Source of the DNA: Candidatus Aminicenantota bacterium
Lineage (GTDB): Bacteria; Acidobacteriota; Aminicenantia; JAMOAD01
Assembly (NCBI GenBank): GCA_027067555.1
Contig: JAMOVU010000102.1
Span: 1-35,103 of the forward strand
Direction of reading: 5' to 3'
DNA length: 35,103 nt
Each line of letters opens with the position of its first letter. Positions within the stretch are counted from its first letter, which is position 1. Positions 1 through 7,936 of this stretch are shown here, in pieces. The position numbers and the translations under genes are program-made. Under the pieces are notes generated by a model that saw nothing but the letters and a program-made list of their open reading frames with translations, searched no databases and had not been told where the DNA came from.

Positions 1-292
1 AGAGATAACAGGTCTTGTAGCAAAAGAACTTTTGCCAGAAATAATTGAGACAAAAAAAAGCATAGATGAAATTATCAAGGAAAAGGGAATCAAAAGCATA
101 AGTTCTGATGAAGATATAATGAAAATCATTCAACAAGTTTTAAAAAATAATGAAGATCAGGTAAAAAAATACAAAGAGGGGAAAACCAAATTGTTTGGAT
201 TTTTTGTAGGTCAGGTTATGAAAGCTACAAAGGGAGCAGCTGATCCCAAGAAAGTAAATACCCTATTAAAGGAGGCCATTGATGGAAACTAA
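1..292 (+). CDS. gatB: Asp-tRNA(Asn)/Glu-tRNA(Gln) amidotransferase subunit B, C-terminal end (partial)
   Basis: The frame is open from base 2 with no start codon, so this is the last 96 or so codons of a gene that begins outside the window. The tail matches the helical YqeY-like C-terminal domain of GatB: a [11 protein letters not shown] stretch at the edge, then [20 protein letters not shown] near the end, the usual GQVMKATxGxAxP signature. GatB is the kinase/amidotransferase subunit of GatCAB, which makes Gln-tRNA(Gln) or Asn-tRNA(Asn) from misacylated tRNA. The stop (TAA, 290-292) overlaps the start of the transketolase subunit, so the two are probably co-transcribed. Confidence 0.92.
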   Translation, partial: EITGLVAKELLPEIIETKKSIDEIIKEKGIKSISSDEDIMKIIQQVLKNNEDQVKKYKEGKTKLFGFFVGQVMKATKGAADPKKVNTLLKEAIDGN

Positions 293-1154
293 TTTCAAAA
301 CAGATGCAAGAATTGAAAAAGGCAAATACTCAGAAAAAACAATTAATAGGTTAAAAGAAATAGCCAGACAGGTAAGAATTGAAATTGTTAAATCCATTTA
401 TAAAGCACAATCGGGACATCCTGGCGGTTCTCTTTCAGCCACAGACCTTCTGGTTGCTTTGTTTTTTTACAAAATGCATTTCCATCCTCAGGACCTTCAC
501 TGGAAAGACAGAGATCTCTTTGTTCTTTCAAAGGGACATGGGGTTCCGGCTCTCTACAGTGTTTTTACGGAGCTGGGCATTATAAAAGAAGAAGAGCTTT
601 CACATTTAAGACAGGTAGGAAGTATTTTACAGGGGCATCCCGATAGACTAAAGACTCCGGGAATCGAAGCTTCCACAGGCTCTCTCGGACAGGGACTTTC
701 GATTGCCCTTGGCATGGCTCTTTCAATAAGATTAAATAAATCTAAAAGAAAAGTTTATGTTATGATGGGAGATGGTGAGATGCAGGAAGGTCAGATATGG
801 GAGGCAATGCTAAAAGCCGGTAATGAAAAACTGGATAACTTAGTGGGAATCATAGACTATAATGGAATACAGCTGGATGGTATGGTAAAAAAGATAGATG
901 ACCTTGCACCTTTAAAAGAAAAGTGTGAGGCTTTTAAGTGGAAAACAGTTGAAATAGATGGTCACAATTTTGAGGAAATACTCTGGGCATTGGATGAATC
1001 AGATAAACATAAGGGTAAACCATTCATGATTATAGCTCACACAGTTAAAGGAAAGGGTGTCTCATTTATGGAAAACAATCCAGCCTTTCACGGAAAAGCA
1101 CCCAATGAAGAGCAGTATAAACAGGCTTTAAAGGAATTGGGGGCAGAGGAATGA
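282..1154 (+). CDS. Transketolase, N-terminal (TPP-binding) subunit
   Basis: This 290-residue protein matches the thiamine-diphosphate-binding half of transketolase, as encoded by split transketolases. The TPP/Mg motif is visible: GDG at 163-165, followed about 30 residues later by N194. Other family signatures are [12 protein letters not shown] near the N terminus, SKGHG, and [11 protein letters not shown] chose the ATG at 282 because GGAGG (271-275) lies six bases upstream; a TTG at 279 is possible but badly spaced. It overlaps gatB by 11 bases and ftsE by 4. The C-terminal transketolase subunit, normally the next gene, is absent here because ftsE follows. The protein needs that partner for pentose phosphate chemistry. 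Confidence 0.93.
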   Translation: METNFKTDARIEKGKYSEKTINRLKEIARQVRIEIVKSIYKAQSGHPGGSLSATDLLVALFFYKMHFHPQDLHWKDRDLFVLSKGHGVPALYSVFTELGIIKEEELSHLRQVGSILQGHPDRLKTPGIEASTGSLGQGLSIALGMALSIRLNKSKRKVYVMMGDGEMQEGQIWEAMLKAGNEKLDNLVGIIDYNGIQLDGMVKKIDDLAPLKEKCEAFKWKTVEIDGHNFEEILWALDESDKHKGKPFMIIAHTVKGKGVSFMENNPAFHGKAPNEEQYKQALKELGAEE

Positions 1155-1840
1155 TACAATTCTCCTCTGTTTATAAAAGCTATATAAGAGGAGAATATGC
1201 GCTTGAAGATGTCTCCTTTAAAATAAACAAAGGAGAATTTTTTTTCATTACAGGTCATAGTGGTGCAGGAAAAACCACTCTACTAAAATTAATAACAAAA
1301 GAGATTAAGCCGACAAAAGGAGCTATCTTAATTGAAGGTAAAAATATATCAGTTCTATCGGATAGTAAAATCTATAAATTCAGAAGAGAGATTGGAATAG
1401 TTTTTCAGGATTTCAGACTTCTCGAGGAAAGGACTGTTTTTGAAAATGTGGCAATTTCTCTGAAAATAAGGGGGCTACCAATAAGAAAAATTAAAAAAGA
1501 GGTTTTGGAAGCTCTGAGGTGGGTGGGAATTCACCAGAAAATCTGGAATAAGACAAAAACTCTTTCAGGGGGAGAGCAACAAAGAGTCGCAATAGCAAGA
1601 GCAATAGTAAGTAATCCCAAAATCATACTAGCTGATGAGCCCACCGGGAATCTGGATGAGGAAATTTCTTATGAGATAATGGAAATGTTCAAAAGATTGA
1701 ACTCAAGAGGAGCCACAATAGTAATCGCCACCCACGATAAATTGATTCTGGAAAGATACGGGAAAAAAAATAACATATTAGTACTCCAAAAGGGAAAAAT
1801 AAAACAGCTTATTAAAAGAGATGAAAGTCTTTTTGCTTAA
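1151..1840 (+). CDS. ftsE: Cell division ATP-binding protein FtsE
   Basis: ABC-type ATPase of 229 residues, the normal FtsE length. Walker A is GHSGAGKTT at 35-43, followed by the Q-loop VFQDFRLL, the signature LSGGEQQR, Walker [13 protein letters not shown] and the H-loop ATHD. The GNLD after the Walker B proline is typical of the FtsE/LolD group, and the ftsX gene directly downstream settles the choice. FtsEX sits in the inner membrane at the division septum and controls peptidoglycan hydrolases. The start overlaps the transketolase stop (ATGA), and the end overlaps ftsX by 20 bases. The M23 peptidase at 31881 could be a hydrolase under FtsEX control, but that is only a guess. Confidence 0.94.
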   Translation: MIQFSSVYKSYIRGEYALEDVSFKINKGEFFFITGHSGAGKTTLLKLITKEIKPTKGAILIEGKNISVLSDSKIYKFRREIGIVFQDFRLLEERTVFENVAISLKIRGLPIRKIKKEVLEALRWVGIHQKIWNKTKTLSGGEQQRVAIARAIVSNPKIILADEPTGNLDEEISYEIMEMFKRLNSRGATIVIATHDKLILERYGKKNNILVLQKGKIKQLIKRDESLFA

Positions 1841-2714
1841 ATATATTTTACAGGATAGTATTGAGAGTTTTAAGAATCAAAAATACCTTAATATGCTTTC
1901 TCTAATAACAATAATCTTTACCTTTTTCATTATAAATATTTTTTTCTTCCTAAATTTTAATATCTCATCCTTTGTTAAAAAATTTGCATCTAATTACAAA
2001 GCAGAAATATTTCTCTATGAAACCAATGAAAAAGATTTTGATATAAACAAAATCAAAAATAATAAATTAGTAAAAGATATCAAATTTATAACAAGTGAAA
2101 ATGCAAAAAAAATATTTTTGGAAAACTTTCCTTCTTTAAAGCCTACCTTAAAGGAAATAGGAGAAAATCCATTCCCACCGTCCGTAAGAATTATTTTCAA
2201 AAGTAGCAACAAAAAAGAAATAGAGAAATTTCTAAAGAATTTGAAAAATATTCCAGCTGTAAAAGAAATAAAAACAAACTTTGATCTTATTGAAAAAATA
2301 TCCGGACTAAAGAAAATAATCTTTTTACTCGGACTTTTTTTTGGTTCTATCCTTCTATTTACATCATTTTTTACTATAGTTAATATAATAAAGATTGTTG
2401 CTTATTCCAGAAAAGAGGATGTTCTAATCCTTAGAATGATAGGCGCTTCCAACTTTTATATAGAAGCTCCTCTTATATTAAATGGCATCTTTCTTGGAAT
2501 AATAGGAGCACTAATTTCAATTGGGCTCTTTGAAATATCCTTAAAACTCCTTCCTGTTTACTTAAAAGATTTTTATAAATACTTGAAACCAATATTTGAA
2601 ACAACATCTCTCTCCTTTAAATATTACCTTTACCTTTTGCTCTCAGCTATATTTATAGGAGCTCTCTCATCTTACACATCAGTTTACAAATTCATTCACC
2701 TGGGAGAGGAATAG
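1821..2714 (+). CDS. ftsX: Cell division permease-like protein FtsX
   Basis: Membrane protein of 297 residues with FtsX topology. There is a short basic N terminus, a first membrane helix around 24-46, an extracytoplasmic domain to about 165, then three more hydrophobic helices (roughly 166-192, 213-238, 262-287). The VLRMIGAS-like sequence after the second helix (LILRMIGASN) is the conserved cytoplasmic loop of FtsX/MacB permeases. It works as the membrane partner of FtsE. The ATG at 1821 gives a 20-base overlap with ftsE and has only a weak AAAAGAG ribosome site; a TTG at 1833 is an alternative start. The 3' end overlaps the convergent CYTH gene by 19 bases. Confidence 0.92.
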   Translation: MKVFLLKYILQDSIESFKNQKYLNMLSLITIIFTFFIINIFFFLNFNISSFVKKFASNYKAEIFLYETNEKDFDINKIKNNKLVKDIKFITSENAKKIFLENFPSLKPTLKEIGENPFPPSVRIIFKSSNKKEIEKFLKNLKNIPAVKEIKTNFDLIEKISGLKKIIFLLGLFFGSILLFTSFFTIVNIIKIVAYSRKEDVLILRMIGASNFYIEAPLILNGIFLGIIGALISIGLFEISLKLLPVYLKDFYKYLKPIFETTSLSFKYYLYLLLSAIFIGALSSYTSVYKFIHLGEE

Positions 2715-3259
2715 ACAGACTTATCAAAAAGCATAAAGGATTCTCCATTCTTCCTTTTTTTTAAAAATAACTCATAATATGTCTCTTTTAAAAAAGCTTT
2801 CTTTGTAAATCCTAATTTTTCAGCCATTTTCAAAATAAAGTTCTCGTCTCCTTCAATCTCAATAAAATTCCCTATCGGAGTTTTATCAAGACAAACATGA
2901 TTGGAAGAACGAGAATAGATCTTTCTAAATTTTTGATACCTGAAAAACACTTTATAACCCAGGCCCTTTAAAATTTTTATGGTATTTTCAAAATCACTAA
3001 CTTTAATCTCAATTTCCTCTCTAACTTTGTATTCCGAATATTTTTTCTCAACCTTGTTTTTAAATGTCAAGATTATATTTTCACCTGTTTTTCTTAATCT
3101 CAAAAGCTTTCCCTCTTTTTTCAGTTTTAAATCTTCCACATCAAAAACAAGATTATCTTCAAAGACCCAATCCCTTATCTCATCAAAAATCTCTTTGCTT
3201 AAAATCTTCTCAAAAGGGGAAAAATCCTTTACTTCGATTTTAACTTCAATTTCCATCAT
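2696..3259 (-). CDS. CYTH domain protein (class IV adenylate cyclase / triphosphatase family)
   Basis: A single CYTH domain of 187 residues. The defining ExExK motif is at the very N terminus (EIEVK). Later strands carry LRLRKTG, LTFKNK, an EEIEIKV strand, YQKFRKIY, the VCLDKTPIGNFIEIEG strand pair and the final helical part, matching the acidic and basic residues that line the triphosphate tunnel. Family members hydrolyse inorganic triphosphate or thiamine triphosphate, or make cAMP; sequence alone does not decide. It is the last gene of the five-gene minus-strand operon and overlaps the unknown exported gene by 14 bases. Translation could start at either of two adjacent ATG codons. Confidence 0.85.
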   Translation of the reverse strand: MMEIEVKIEVKDFSPFEKILSKEIFDEIRDWVFEDNLVFDVEDLKLKKEGKLLRLRKTGENIILTFKNKVEKKYSEYKVREEIEIKVSDFENTIKILKGLGYKVFFRYQKFRKIYSRSSNHVCLDKTPIGNFIEIEGDENFILKMAEKLGFTKKAFLKETYYELFLKKRKNGESFMLFDKSVYSSPR

Positions 3260-4271
3260 TTATTGTATCGCCTTTCAAGGACTTAAAAGCTTCGAGATCT
3301 CCATCTTTTTCAATTTGAATAATTTTCCTTAAGAGCTTTTTTAGTTTTCCAAAATTTCTATTTGCATTACTCCCTTTGAAAGAATTATCTCCTACAACTC
3401 TTTTTATAATCCTTCGAGCCACTTTATCATTTTTAAAATCATTAAAAAAAACTAAAAAGATAGCCTTATCATCGGAATTCTTCAAGATTTTCTTCTCCTG
3501 AAGAACTTTTAAAAACAATAGTGACATTATTTTTACCTTAATTTCTTCAAGAACAAGAAAATCCTTCTTAAATCTATCCTTTACCGTTATTACAAAGTAA
3601 TCATTTTTAACAAAAAAAGGTCCCACTCCGGAAGATAAGATTTTACCAGTGAGATAAAATAAGCGTATTGAATCAGGAGGAAAATTGTCAGAATTTACTA
3701 TAACCGAGAATTTTTTCCAGCTATCTTTATCTTTAAAAAAAATAAAGGAGAATTTTTCATTAAATACTTTACTTACGAGAACAATAGGGAAAAAATGATT
3801 TTCATCCTCTAAACCTTCAAAATTTTCATTTTTCAGAAAATCATAAAAAATTGATTCGGCTTTTACAATTTTCTCATTGATGTCCTGCTCCTTTTTCAAA
3901 ACTATGAACCTTCTATTTTGAGTTACAAGAATACCAACCATAATATCTTTTGAAGATAAAAAAAGGGAATTCGCCTCGCTAAAATCTCCTTCTTGGAAAG
4001 AACTTTTCAGGAGCTTAGTATAGTTTCTTTCATCTTCTGACAAATTAAATTCTTTATCTAATTTTTCCAAAAGAGCAATTACAAAATCTTTTTTATCTCT
4101 AATATTATCCACTGTATTTATCTCTTTTGCAATTTTAAGATAAATATCTAACTTTTTAATTTCTAATTCACTTTTCTCTGAAAATAGGAAATTTCCGGTT
4201 AGCACTACTAAAAACAAAGAAATAAAAAGAGATAAGAAAAACCTCTTGTCATTAAGAGAAAAACATCTCAT
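3246..4271 (-). CDS. Exported or membrane-anchored protein of unknown function
   Basis: I do not recognise this 341-residue protein. A short basic N terminus is followed by a hydrophobic stretch at about 11-30, consistent with a Sec signal peptide or a single N-terminal anchor. No lipobox cysteine is present. The rest is rich in Lys, Phe, Asp and Glu, with no metal-binding cysteine cluster or obvious catalytic motif, and looks like a mixed alpha/beta soluble domain. Its start codon overlaps the purN stop (ATGA) and its end overlaps the CYTH gene, so it is translationally coupled to both. The coupling supports expression but does not reveal its role. Confidence 0.7.
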   Translation of the reverse strand: MRCFSLNDKRFFLSLFISLFLVVLTGNFLFSEKSELEIKKLDIYLKIAKEINTVDNIRDKKDFVIALLEKLDKEFNLSEDERNYTKLLKSSFQEGDFSEANSLFLSSKDIMVGILVTQNRRFIVLKKEQDINEKIVKAESIFYDFLKNENFEGLEDENHFFPIVLVSKVFNEKFSFIFFKDKDSWKKFSVIVNSDNFPPDSIRLFYLTGKILSSGVGPFFVKNDYFVITVKDRFKKDFLVLEEIKVKIMSLLFLKVLQEKKILKNSDDKAIFLVFFNDFKNDKVARRIIKRVVGDNSFKGSNANRNFGKLKKLLRKIIQIEKDGDLEAFKSLKGDTINDGN

Positions 4272-4876
4272 TTTATAAACACCTTTCTTCCTCTAATCTC
4301 AAGCCTTCCATCAAAAAACAATTTAACAGCTTCCGGAAAAATCCTATGCTCTTCTCTTAAAATTCTCTCTGAAAGAGTTTCTTCAGTATCATCCTGATAA
4401 ACAGGTACCACTGCCTGTAAAATTATAGGGCCATGATCCATTTTTTCATCAACAAAATGAACTGTACATCCGGAGTATCTCACTCCGTATTTCACAGCTT
4501 TTCTTTGAGCATGAAGCCCCGGAAAAGAGGGAAGGAGTGCCGGATGAATATTCATAATCCTGTTTCTAAAAGAAGATACAAATTCGGCACCTATGATTTT
4601 CATATATCCTGCAAGGATAACAAGATCAACCCCTCTTTCTTTTAAAATTCTAACAATTTCCCTATCATACTCTTCCCGTGAATTAAATTCTTTCAAATTA
4701 ACAAAAATAGCTTCTATTCCGTTTTCCCTTGCAATTTCAAGACCTTTTGCCCCTTTATTATCAGAAATAACAACCACTATTTCAGCTTTTATTTCTCCTT
4801 TTTTAACCTTTTCCAAGATTGCTTTAAAATTCGACCCCCTTCCCGAAAGCAAAACTCCTATCTTACCCTTTTTCAA
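4268..4876 (-). CDS. purN: Phosphoribosylglycinamide formyltransferase
   Basis: PurN transfers a formyl group from 10-formyltetrahydrofolate to GAR in purine synthesis. With the chosen start the protein is 202 residues, the usual length. It begins KIGVLLSGRGSNF, the conserved phosphate-binding N terminus. The catalytic triad is present as N109 and H111 (in MNIHPALLPSFPG) and D147 (in DEKMDHGP). I chose the TTG at 4876 because a perfect AGGAGG (4883-4888) lies six bases upstream; a longer reading from TTG 4903 would add nine residues without a ribosome site. It overlaps the SpsF-like gene upstream by 14 bases and the unknown gene downstream by 4. Confidence 0.94.
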   Translation of the reverse strand: MKKGKIGVLLSGRGSNFKAILEKVKKGEIKAEIVVVISDNKGAKGLEIARENGIEAIFVNLKEFNSREEYDREIVRILKERGVDLVILAGYMKIIGAEFVSSFRNRIMNIHPALLPSFPGLHAQRKAVKYGVRYSGCTVHFVDEKMDHGPIILQAVVPVYQDDTEETLSERILREEHRIFPEAVKLFFDGRLEIRGRKVFIK

Positions 4877-5555
4877 CTCCAACCTCCTTCGCAATTTCGT
4901 CAATTATTCTGGAAAGCCTGAAAGGTTTTCCATCCGTATAATACTTTTCATAAATCTTTTTTGCAAACTCAAACTCATTTTCATAATCCACTGTTATACT
5001 TAAATTCGGATAATAAAGCTCTGATGGGACAGGAGGATAAGCACATCTAAACAATCTTTTCTCTCTTTTCATAAAAAGAGTCACATGCTCTCTGTCATCC
5101 TCTCTTACCGCCAATCTATGAGAAAGCTCTAAAGCCTTATCAGTGAAAATCTCAACAGCTCCTCCTTTAGGCATCCCTTTTTCTACAGAATAATCCACTC
5201 GATGAATTAACATATAATTAATTAATCTGTCAACAGCCTGAAAATCAACAAGCGGATTATCTGCCGTGGCTCTTATGTAAAAGGGAGATGGAAACATTTG
5301 AGCTACTTTAAAATATCTCCCCAGCACATCATACTCCGAACCTTTAACACATTCAACTCCCATTTGTTTTGCAATCTCACAAAGAGGTTCATTTTCTTCC
5401 GTGTCCGGAATAGCAAGCACAACAAATGAATTGGTGGGAACAGAAAGCCTTTCTATTATATAGTACAGCATAGGCTTACCTAAAATATTCTTTAATACCT
5501 TACCTCTCAACCGCGTAGAGCCAATTCTCGCCTGAAGTATTATCGGGATTTTCAT
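4863..5555 (-). CDS. SpsF/CMP-KDO-synthetase-like nucleotidyltransferase
   Basis: A 230-residue protein of the cytidylyltransferase-like glycosyltransferase fold. It opens with IILQARIGSTRLRGKVL, the nucleotide-binding loop of SpsF (spore-coat polysaccharide) and acylneuraminate/KDO cytidylyltransferases. It continues with LGKPMLYYIIERL, the RATADNPL segment and an ITVDYENEFEFAKKIY helix near the end, as in SpsF proteins. It probably activates a sugar for surface polysaccharide or a modified cell component. The ribosome site AAAGGA lies within the last codons of the ATP-grasp gene, four bases upstream, so the two are coupled. The exact substrate cannot be told from sequence. Confidence 0.83.
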   Translation of the reverse strand: MKIPIILQARIGSTRLRGKVLKNILGKPMLYYIIERLSVPTNSFVVLAIPDTEENEPLCEIAKQMGVECVKGSEYDVLGRYFKVAQMFPSPFYIRATADNPLVDFQAVDRLINYMLIHRVDYSVEKGMPKGGAVEIFTDKALELSHRLAVREDDREHVTLFMKREKRLFRCAYPPVPSELYYPNLSITVDYENEFEFAKKIYEKYYTDGKPFRLSRIIDEIAKEVGVEKG

Positions 5556-5559
5556 ATAT

Positions 5560-6543
5560 TCATCCTTTCAAATCTTTTTCTCGTAAGAAAACACTATCTT
5601 CATAGCTTGACATATAAAGTCCTCTCTCAAACTCTCCGATAAAGGGTTTTATCTTCTCGCCAGCTACAAGCTTTAAAAGTATTTCCATAAAATTGACACC
5701 TGCTGCCTTTGTTAGCTGAATTCCCCCGGAAAAGCGGGGATTTATTTCGGTAAAATAAATTTCTCCTCCATCCTTTAAAAACCCCTGAATATTAGCAGGT
5801 CCTTTGATATTAAGCTCTTTTGCAATTTTTATAACACTATTTATTATTTTTTCACTATAAAAAGTTTGTCCTCTATCAGAAATACCTGCTCTAACAGTAA
5901 GCCTTTTTCTCGGAACAATACTTAAAACATCATTATTAAAATCAGAAATAAGATCAACTGTAAACTCCTGCCCTTTAATGTACTCCTGAACTATGGGCTC
6001 TTTAATTCTCTTTAAATAAAATAAAAGCTCTTCTTTATCCCTGACCTTATAACAATTTATACTTCCCCTCCCAAACCTTGGTTTAATAAAAAGCGGAAAG
6101 CTAAGATTTTTTTCTTTTAATATCTCTTCCTTTGTAAATGTCTCAGGGGTCATTAAAAAAAGTGATTTAAAGAACTCATAAGTTTTTATCTTATCATTCG
6201 ATATTTCAGCTGCTTTTTTGCCGGAACATGCAATAATCACTCCTTCTTTTTCATACTCATCTATTCTCTCACCCCATAATGGTAATTCAAGATCCATTGT
6301 CGGAATTACAAGTCTTATCTTTTCTTTTTTAATAATTTTATCTATAAATGAAAAATAGTTTTTATCCTCTATAAGAGGGACAAGATAAAATTTATCCGCA
6401 AAGTGAAGAGCAGGAGATAGGGGTTCGCAATCCACAGCTATCACATTTCCCGCATAATCAAAATGATTTTTTAGCTCTACAAACCCTCTGACAAGGGCTA
6501 CTTTCCTGGATGCAGCAGTTATTAAAATATTTATTTTCTCCAT
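5560..6543 (-). CDS. ATP-grasp domain protein (CarB/PylC-like ligase)
   Basis: 327 residues. The N terminus (INILITAASRKVALVRGF) is the preATP-grasp Rossmann segment found in carbamoyl-phosphate-synthase-like ligases. The central part has the ATP-binding strands LFIKPRFGRGS and IVQEYIKGQEFTVDL. The C-terminal part has the metal-binding sequence EINPRFSGG. Such enzymes couple a carboxylate to an amine or thiol using ATP. Stand-alone members often sit in surface-polysaccharide clusters, and here the next gene is an SpsF-like nucleotidyltransferase. It is the first gene of the operon. A -10 box lies seven bases before the ATG with no ribosome site, suggesting a leaderless mRNA. The substrate is unknown. 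Confidence 0.85.
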   Translation of the reverse strand: MEKINILITAASRKVALVRGFVELKNHFDYAGNVIAVDCEPLSPALHFADKFYLVPLIEDKNYFSFIDKIIKKEKIRLVIPTMDLELPLWGERIDEYEKEGVIIACSGKKAAEISNDKIKTYEFFKSLFLMTPETFTKEEILKEKNLSFPLFIKPRFGRGSINCYKVRDKEELLFYLKRIKEPIVQEYIKGQEFTVDLISDFNNDVLSIVPRKRLTVRAGISDRGQTFYSEKIINSVIKIAKELNIKGPANIQGFLKDGGEIYFTEINPRFSGGIQLTKAAGVNFMEILLKLVAGEKIKPFIGEFERGLYMSSYEDSVFLREKDLKG

Positions 6544-6550
6544 TTGTAAT

Positions 6551-6579
6551 ATTTTAAACCATAGACCGGAGATTGTCTA
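6551..6579 (-). promoter_or_regulatory. Promoter of the ATP-grasp/purN operon, probably leaderless
   Basis: On the minus strand, TAGACA (6574-6579), a 17-base spacer and TAAAAT (6551-6556). Only seven bases separate the -10 box from the ATG at 6543, which places the expected transcription start on the A of ATG. No Shine-Dalgarno sequence is present. Confidence 0.55.
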
Positions 6580-6626
6580 TACTTGGAAATCATTAGAAAT
6601 ACTTCCGTTTTTCCAATAATATTCTA

Positions 6627-6656
6627 TTGACATAGTTACTATTAAAGTGATATTAT
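6627..6656 (+). promoter_or_regulatory. Sigma70-type promoter of the NifX/MinD-ferredoxin cluster
   Basis: A perfect TTGACA (6627-6632), an 18-base spacer and TATTAT (6651-6656). The expected start near 6663 leaves a leader of about 30 bases containing AAGGAGG (6681-6687) before the ATG at 6693. I saw no sigma54-type -24/-12 element here. Confidence 0.65.
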
Positions 6657-6692
6657 AGTCCGAAAAATTAAAATCCTTTGAAGGAGGATAAA

Positions 6693-7088
6693 ATGAAAAT
6701 TTTTGTCACATCAACGGGGGAAAACCTTGAATCAACGGTTGATCCAAAGTTTGGTAGATGTAATTATTATATAATCTATGATACTGAAAAAAAAGAATTT
6801 GAAGTAAAAGAAAACCCCTACAAAACCGGTCAATCTTCAGTGGGAATTTCAGTGGCACAGCTTGCAATTAATAACAATTGCTCTGTTGCAATTTCTGTAA
6901 ACTATGGGCCGAATGCTTTCAGGGTTCTCAGTGAGGGCGGAGTTAAAACTTACAAAGCCAAGGAAGATATGAAAGTTAAAGATGCAATTGAAGCATATTT
7001 AAAAGGAGAACTTGAGGAGGTAAATAACCCCGTTTCCCATGAGCAAGCTGAAAAAATTTTCCCCCATCACCACCATCATGATGATTAA
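6693..7088 (+). CDS. NifX/NafY-like dinitrogenase FeMo-cofactor-binding family protein with His-rich tail
   Basis: 131 residues of the NifB/NifX cofactor-binding fold (RNase H-like). The family also includes the orange protein ORP of sulfate reducers. Visible signatures are an early TSTGENLESTVDPKFGRC segment, a strand-helix core, and NYGPNAFRVLSEGGVKTY. After the domain, the protein ends in a short tail with five consecutive histidines and two aspartates, likely to bind metal. I start at ATG 6693, six bases after AAGGAGG; a TTG at 6678 lies upstream of that site and is unlikely. It is the first gene of a six-gene cluster with two ferredoxin-ATPases. No nitrogenase genes are in the window, so nitrogen fixation should not be assumed. 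Confidence 0.88.
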   Translation: MKIFVTSTGENLESTVDPKFGRCNYYIIYDTEKKEFEVKENPYKTGQSSVGISVAQLAINNNCSVAISVNYGPNAFRVLSEGGVKTYKAKEDMKVKDAIEAYLKGELEEVNNPVSHEQAEKIFPHHHHHDD

Positions 7089-7099
7089 AGGAGAAAGCA

Positions 7100-7936
7100 A
7101 TGAAAATAGCAATAGCATCTGGTAAAGGAGGAACAGGAAAAACAACATTTGCAACTCTTTTTGCCCATGCAATAAGACCATCAACCTATGTTGATGCCGA
7201 TGTGGAGGAACCAAACGGACATATATTCTTAAAACCTGAAATTGAGGAGGAAAAAGATTTTTCAGAATTGGTCCCCAAAATAATAGACGAAAAATGCACA
7301 TTTTGCGGAATTTGCGCGGATGAATGCCCTTACAAAGCTCTTGTAATTTTAAAACCAACAAAAAAGTGGCTATTTTTTCCTGAGTTATGCCATTCGTGCG
7401 GAATTTGTGCTTATGTATGTCCGGTAAAGGGAGCTTTAGTGGAAGTACCGAAAAAAAAGGGAGTAATAAGAAAGGGAAAAGCAGGTAATATAAAATTTAT
7501 GGAGGGAATTTTAAACCTCGGTGAACCAACACCTGTTCCTTTGATATCTTCACTTCTAAGAGAAATCGATGAGAAAGATCAAAATGTGATAATCGATGCT
7601 CCTCCGGGGACATCCTGTCCTGTGGTTGAAACATTGGGATTCGCTGATTTCGTACTTTTAGTAAGTGAACCAACACCTTTCGGAATATATGATCTTTCCC
7701 TCGCAGTTGAACTAACAAGAGATTTGAAAAAGCCATTTGCAATAATAGAAAACAAATACAATCCTGATAATCATCTTCTTGAAGATTATGCAAAGAAGGA
7801 AAACATAGATATTCTTTATAGATTGCCTTTCGAAGAGGAAATCGCAAAATCTTACTCAAAGGGTGAGCTTCCTTTTGAAAGGTTTGAAGAGAGCCTTCGC
7901 CAGCTTTATGAGGAGATTAAAAGGAGGGTGAAATGA
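7100..7936 (+). CDS. MinD/Mrp-family P-loop ATPase with inserted 2[4Fe-4S] ferredoxin domain (copy 1)
   Basis: 278 residues. The deviant Walker A motif GKGGTGKTT is at 8-16, and the switch DAPPGTSCPV lies after residue 150. Between them is a ferredoxin insert with two complete CxxCxxCxxxCP motifs: C66, C69, C72, C76 and C97, C100, C103, C107. These are the ATPases encoded in pairs next to NifX-like proteins in ORP clusters and many anaerobes. They probably use ATP to deliver or reshape a metal cluster. Ribosome site AAAGGAG lies just before the ATG, 11 bases after the NifX gene. It overlaps the second copy by four bases (ATGA). The exact cargo is unknown. Confidence 0.92.
   Translation: MKIAIASGKGGTGKTTFATLFAHAIRPSTYVDADVEEPNGHIFLKPEIEEEKDFSELVPKIIDEKCTFCGICADECPYKALVILKPTKKWLFFPELCHSCGICAYVCPVKGALVEVPKKKGVIRKGKAGNIKFMEGILNLGEPTPVPLISSLLREIDEKDQNVIIDAPPGTSCPVVETLGFADFVLLVSEPTPFGIYDLSLAVELTRDLKKPFAIIENKYNPDNHLLEDYAKKENIDILYRLPFEEEIAKSYSKGELPFERFEESLRQLYEEIKRRVK

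Noticed and set aside
282-1154. Transketolase broken by frameshift
   Set aside because: The length and C terminus match complete N-terminal subunits, and ftsE begins directly at the stop.
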